Made by a program: the position numbers and the translations under genes | NCBI RefSeq assembly: GCF_027359355.1 | Contig: NZ_CP114777.1 | Span: 1,488,001 to 1,552,000, forward strand | From: Prochlorococcus marinus str. MIT 1214 | GTDB lineage: Bacteria; Cyanobacteriota; Cyanobacteriia; PCC-6307; Cyanobiaceae | Direction of reading: 5' to 3' | Length of the DNA stretch: 64,000 nucleotides | Shown: positions 63,114 to 64,000 of the stretch, piece by piece | Layout of the letters: each line of letters starts with the position of its first letter | Position numbering within the stretch: the first letter of the stretch is position 1 | The notes under the pieces: generated by a model | The model's database searches: none | Told to the model about the DNA's origin: nothing | The model's input: only the letters and a program-made list of their open reading frames with translations

Positions 63114-63872
63114 CTATCTATTAAGATTAGAAATATTAGGCTTTAAATTTGTTTGTTTTTTATTGTCTACTGGTGAGGTTGGATAGAGGGGTAATGTTTT
63201 CCCCCAATGAGAATTCACTTTTAAATTTTGACGATATTCAGAGAAATTTATAAGTGAAATAATATCTTTTTCTACATTGTTAGAAGCCTTAATTGAAGGG
63301 TTTATTTCTTTTTCATTTGTTATTAATTGTGGAGAAATAATTTCATTAAATTCATGAAAATTTGACTCATTGTGAATTTTAATTAGCTGATATTTACCTG
63401 CAATAATACCTCTACGTGGCATGATATCTTTTATCCAAAATGGATTAAAGATTAGATTTTGATCAAGATATTGATAAAGTCTTGGAGCCATTAAATGATA
63501 GGAGCTCATCGAATCTAATGAACAACCAATTTGCTGTGCAATTGTTCTAGCTACTGATAGGGTTAATCTTGTACTGGTAAAACTTCCAGGACCTTTTGCC
63601 ACTGCAATGCGATTTATCTGCTTCCAAAATTTTATAGGTAGAATTTTATCAATACAACTAAATACTTTATTGGATAATGAGTGACCAATATTAAATACTT
63701 CGCTTTTTATTATTTTGTCTGGATTCTCAATATCTTTAATGGCAATTCCAAAGGATTCCGAGCAACTATGTAATGCTAATAAATATTTTGATTTTGAGTT
63801 ATAGAAATTTTGCAATGAATTTATTATAGTTGTTACTTTGGAATGTCTTCTCCAGGACGCAGCCTGCTCCAT
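63114..63872 (-). CDS. tsaB: tRNA t6A modification protein TsaB
   Basis: TsaB partners TsaD in making the t6A base next to the anticodon of ANN-decoding tRNAs. The ASKHA-fold N-terminus appears as YLLALHSCSESFGIAIKD (from residue about 30), followed by the conserved IAVAKGPGSFTSTRLTLSVARTIAQQIGC. Total length of 252 assumes the ATG at 63872. That start overlaps the upstream ycf34 gene by 40 bases, and a TTG at 63815 (19 codons later, nearer the fold) is a plausible alternative. The C-terminal half is divergent, as usual for TsaB. Confidence 0.85.
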   Translation of the reverse strand: MEQAASWRRHSKVTTIINSLQNFYNSKSKYLLALHSCSESFGIAIKDIENPDKIIKSEVFNIGHSLSNKVFSCIDKILPIKFWKQINRIAVAKGPGSFTSTRLTLSVARTIAQQIGCSLDSMSSYHLMAPRLYQYLDQNLIFNPFWIKDIMPRRGIIAGKYQLIKIHNESNFHEFNEIISPQLITNEKEINPSIKASNNVEKDIISLINFSEYRQNLKVNSHWGKTLPLYPTSPVDNKKQTNLKPNISNLNR

Positions 63873-64000
63873 TTTCCTTGATCTAGTTGAAAACTATCAC
63901 AGCCTCTTACATCCCATTCTATTCCTGTGCTGTTATTAGACATAGCGAAAATATTGATGTGTATTTTTGGATTGACCCCTTGAAAATCTGGATTTTTGGA
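63833..64000 (-). CDS. ycf34: Ycf34 (C-terminal part, cut by window edge)
   Basis: The partial minus-strand frame gives 55 residues reading NPDFQGVNPKIHINIF, STGIEWDVRGCDSF and RLRPGEDIPK before the stop. The xxEWDVxxCxSF and LRPGE patterns match the C-terminus of Ycf34, an Fe-S-binding thylakoid-related protein of cyanobacteria and red-type plastids. The N-terminal part with the cysteine motif lies beyond the window. Its end overlaps the tsaB gene. Confidence 0.75.
   Translation of the reverse strand, partial: SKNPDFQGVNPKIHINIFAMSNNSTGIEWDVRGCDSFQLDQGKWSRLRPGEDIPK

Noticed and set aside
1-64000. Mobile elements, CRISPR arrays, prophage or integrase genes
   Set aside because: No transposase, integrase, phage structural gene or regularly spaced direct repeats were seen on either strand.

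Overview
This window is a stretch of chromosome from a marine picocyanobacterium, most likely Prochlorococcus. The DNA is AT-rich and densely coded, and it carries many cyanobacterial marker genes: sufB, a high-light-inducible (Hli) protein, zeta-carotene desaturase, ndhO, crr7, a petL-like subunit, ycf3, ycf34, ycf33/DUF751, rpaA and rpaB. Gene content and protein style resemble the low-light-adapted NATL-type strains. That strain-level placement is inference and was not tested by alignment. I see no insertion sequence, prophage, CRISPR array or rRNA operon. There is one tRNA gene (Asn-GTT).

Layout. Positions 1-8000 hold sufB (minus strand), a DUF4912 protein, a small membrane protein, a phosphohexomutase and a RarA-type AAA ATPase fused to an extra C-terminal domain. 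Positions 8000-18100 hold a phosphopantetheinyl transferase, PrxQ/Bcp, CoaX, PAPS reductase, a type II NADH dehydrogenase, an SLC13-type transporter with RCK_C domains, KtrB and KtrA, AnmK, then a small accessory-like cluster. That cluster contains a ribbon-helix-helix regulator, palindromes, a small basic protein and a Nif11-like peptide. Positions 18100-33200 hold an ABC-F ATPase, an HtrA protease, a frame-interrupted DUF2973 gene, an Hli protein, exonuclease VII (xseA, xseB), a BrkB-family membrane protein, an inositol-phosphatase-family enzyme, a TolC-type channel, a cyanobacterial PDZ/radical-SAM protein, nadB, a VKOR-thioredoxin fusion and a petL candidate. Positions 33200-50300 hold a pterin-related block (double PTPS domain plus RibD-like reductase), aroK, crr7, a GST, rbfA, a GH3 hexosaminidase, hemD, crtQ/zds, an IscA-type protein, ndhO, cysK and a GT-C glycosyltransferase. 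Positions 50300-64000 hold an ECF-type ATPase, tRNA-Asn, rpaA, holB, tmk, a copper P-type ATPase, ycf3, radA, rpaB and the lipid cluster plsX-fabH-fabD-plsC. They end with tsaB and a partial ycf34.

How it fits together. Most genes are core functions of a streamlined phototroph: Fe-S assembly (sufB, IscA-type), sulfur assimilation (cysH, cysK), tetrapyrrole and carotenoid synthesis (hemD, zds), electron-transport complexes (ndhO, crr7, petL-like, ycf3), potassium uptake (ktrAB), fatty acid and phospholipid initiation (plsX, fabH, fabD, plsC), DNA maintenance (rarA, xseAB, holB, radA) and the RpaA/RpaB response regulators that link clock and light signals to transcription.

The genome is very compact. 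Six convergent pairs overlap at their 3' ends, two divergent pairs share a CATG at their start codons, and many genes appear to start with TTG.

The points most worth a second look are the following: the DUF2973 gene split at a run of nine T; the double PTPS protein with one apparently altered active site, followed directly by a TTG-started reductase; the RHH/Nif11-like mini-cluster with palindromes; and the long N-terminal extension of PlsX. I found no clear-cut new defence or mobile system.
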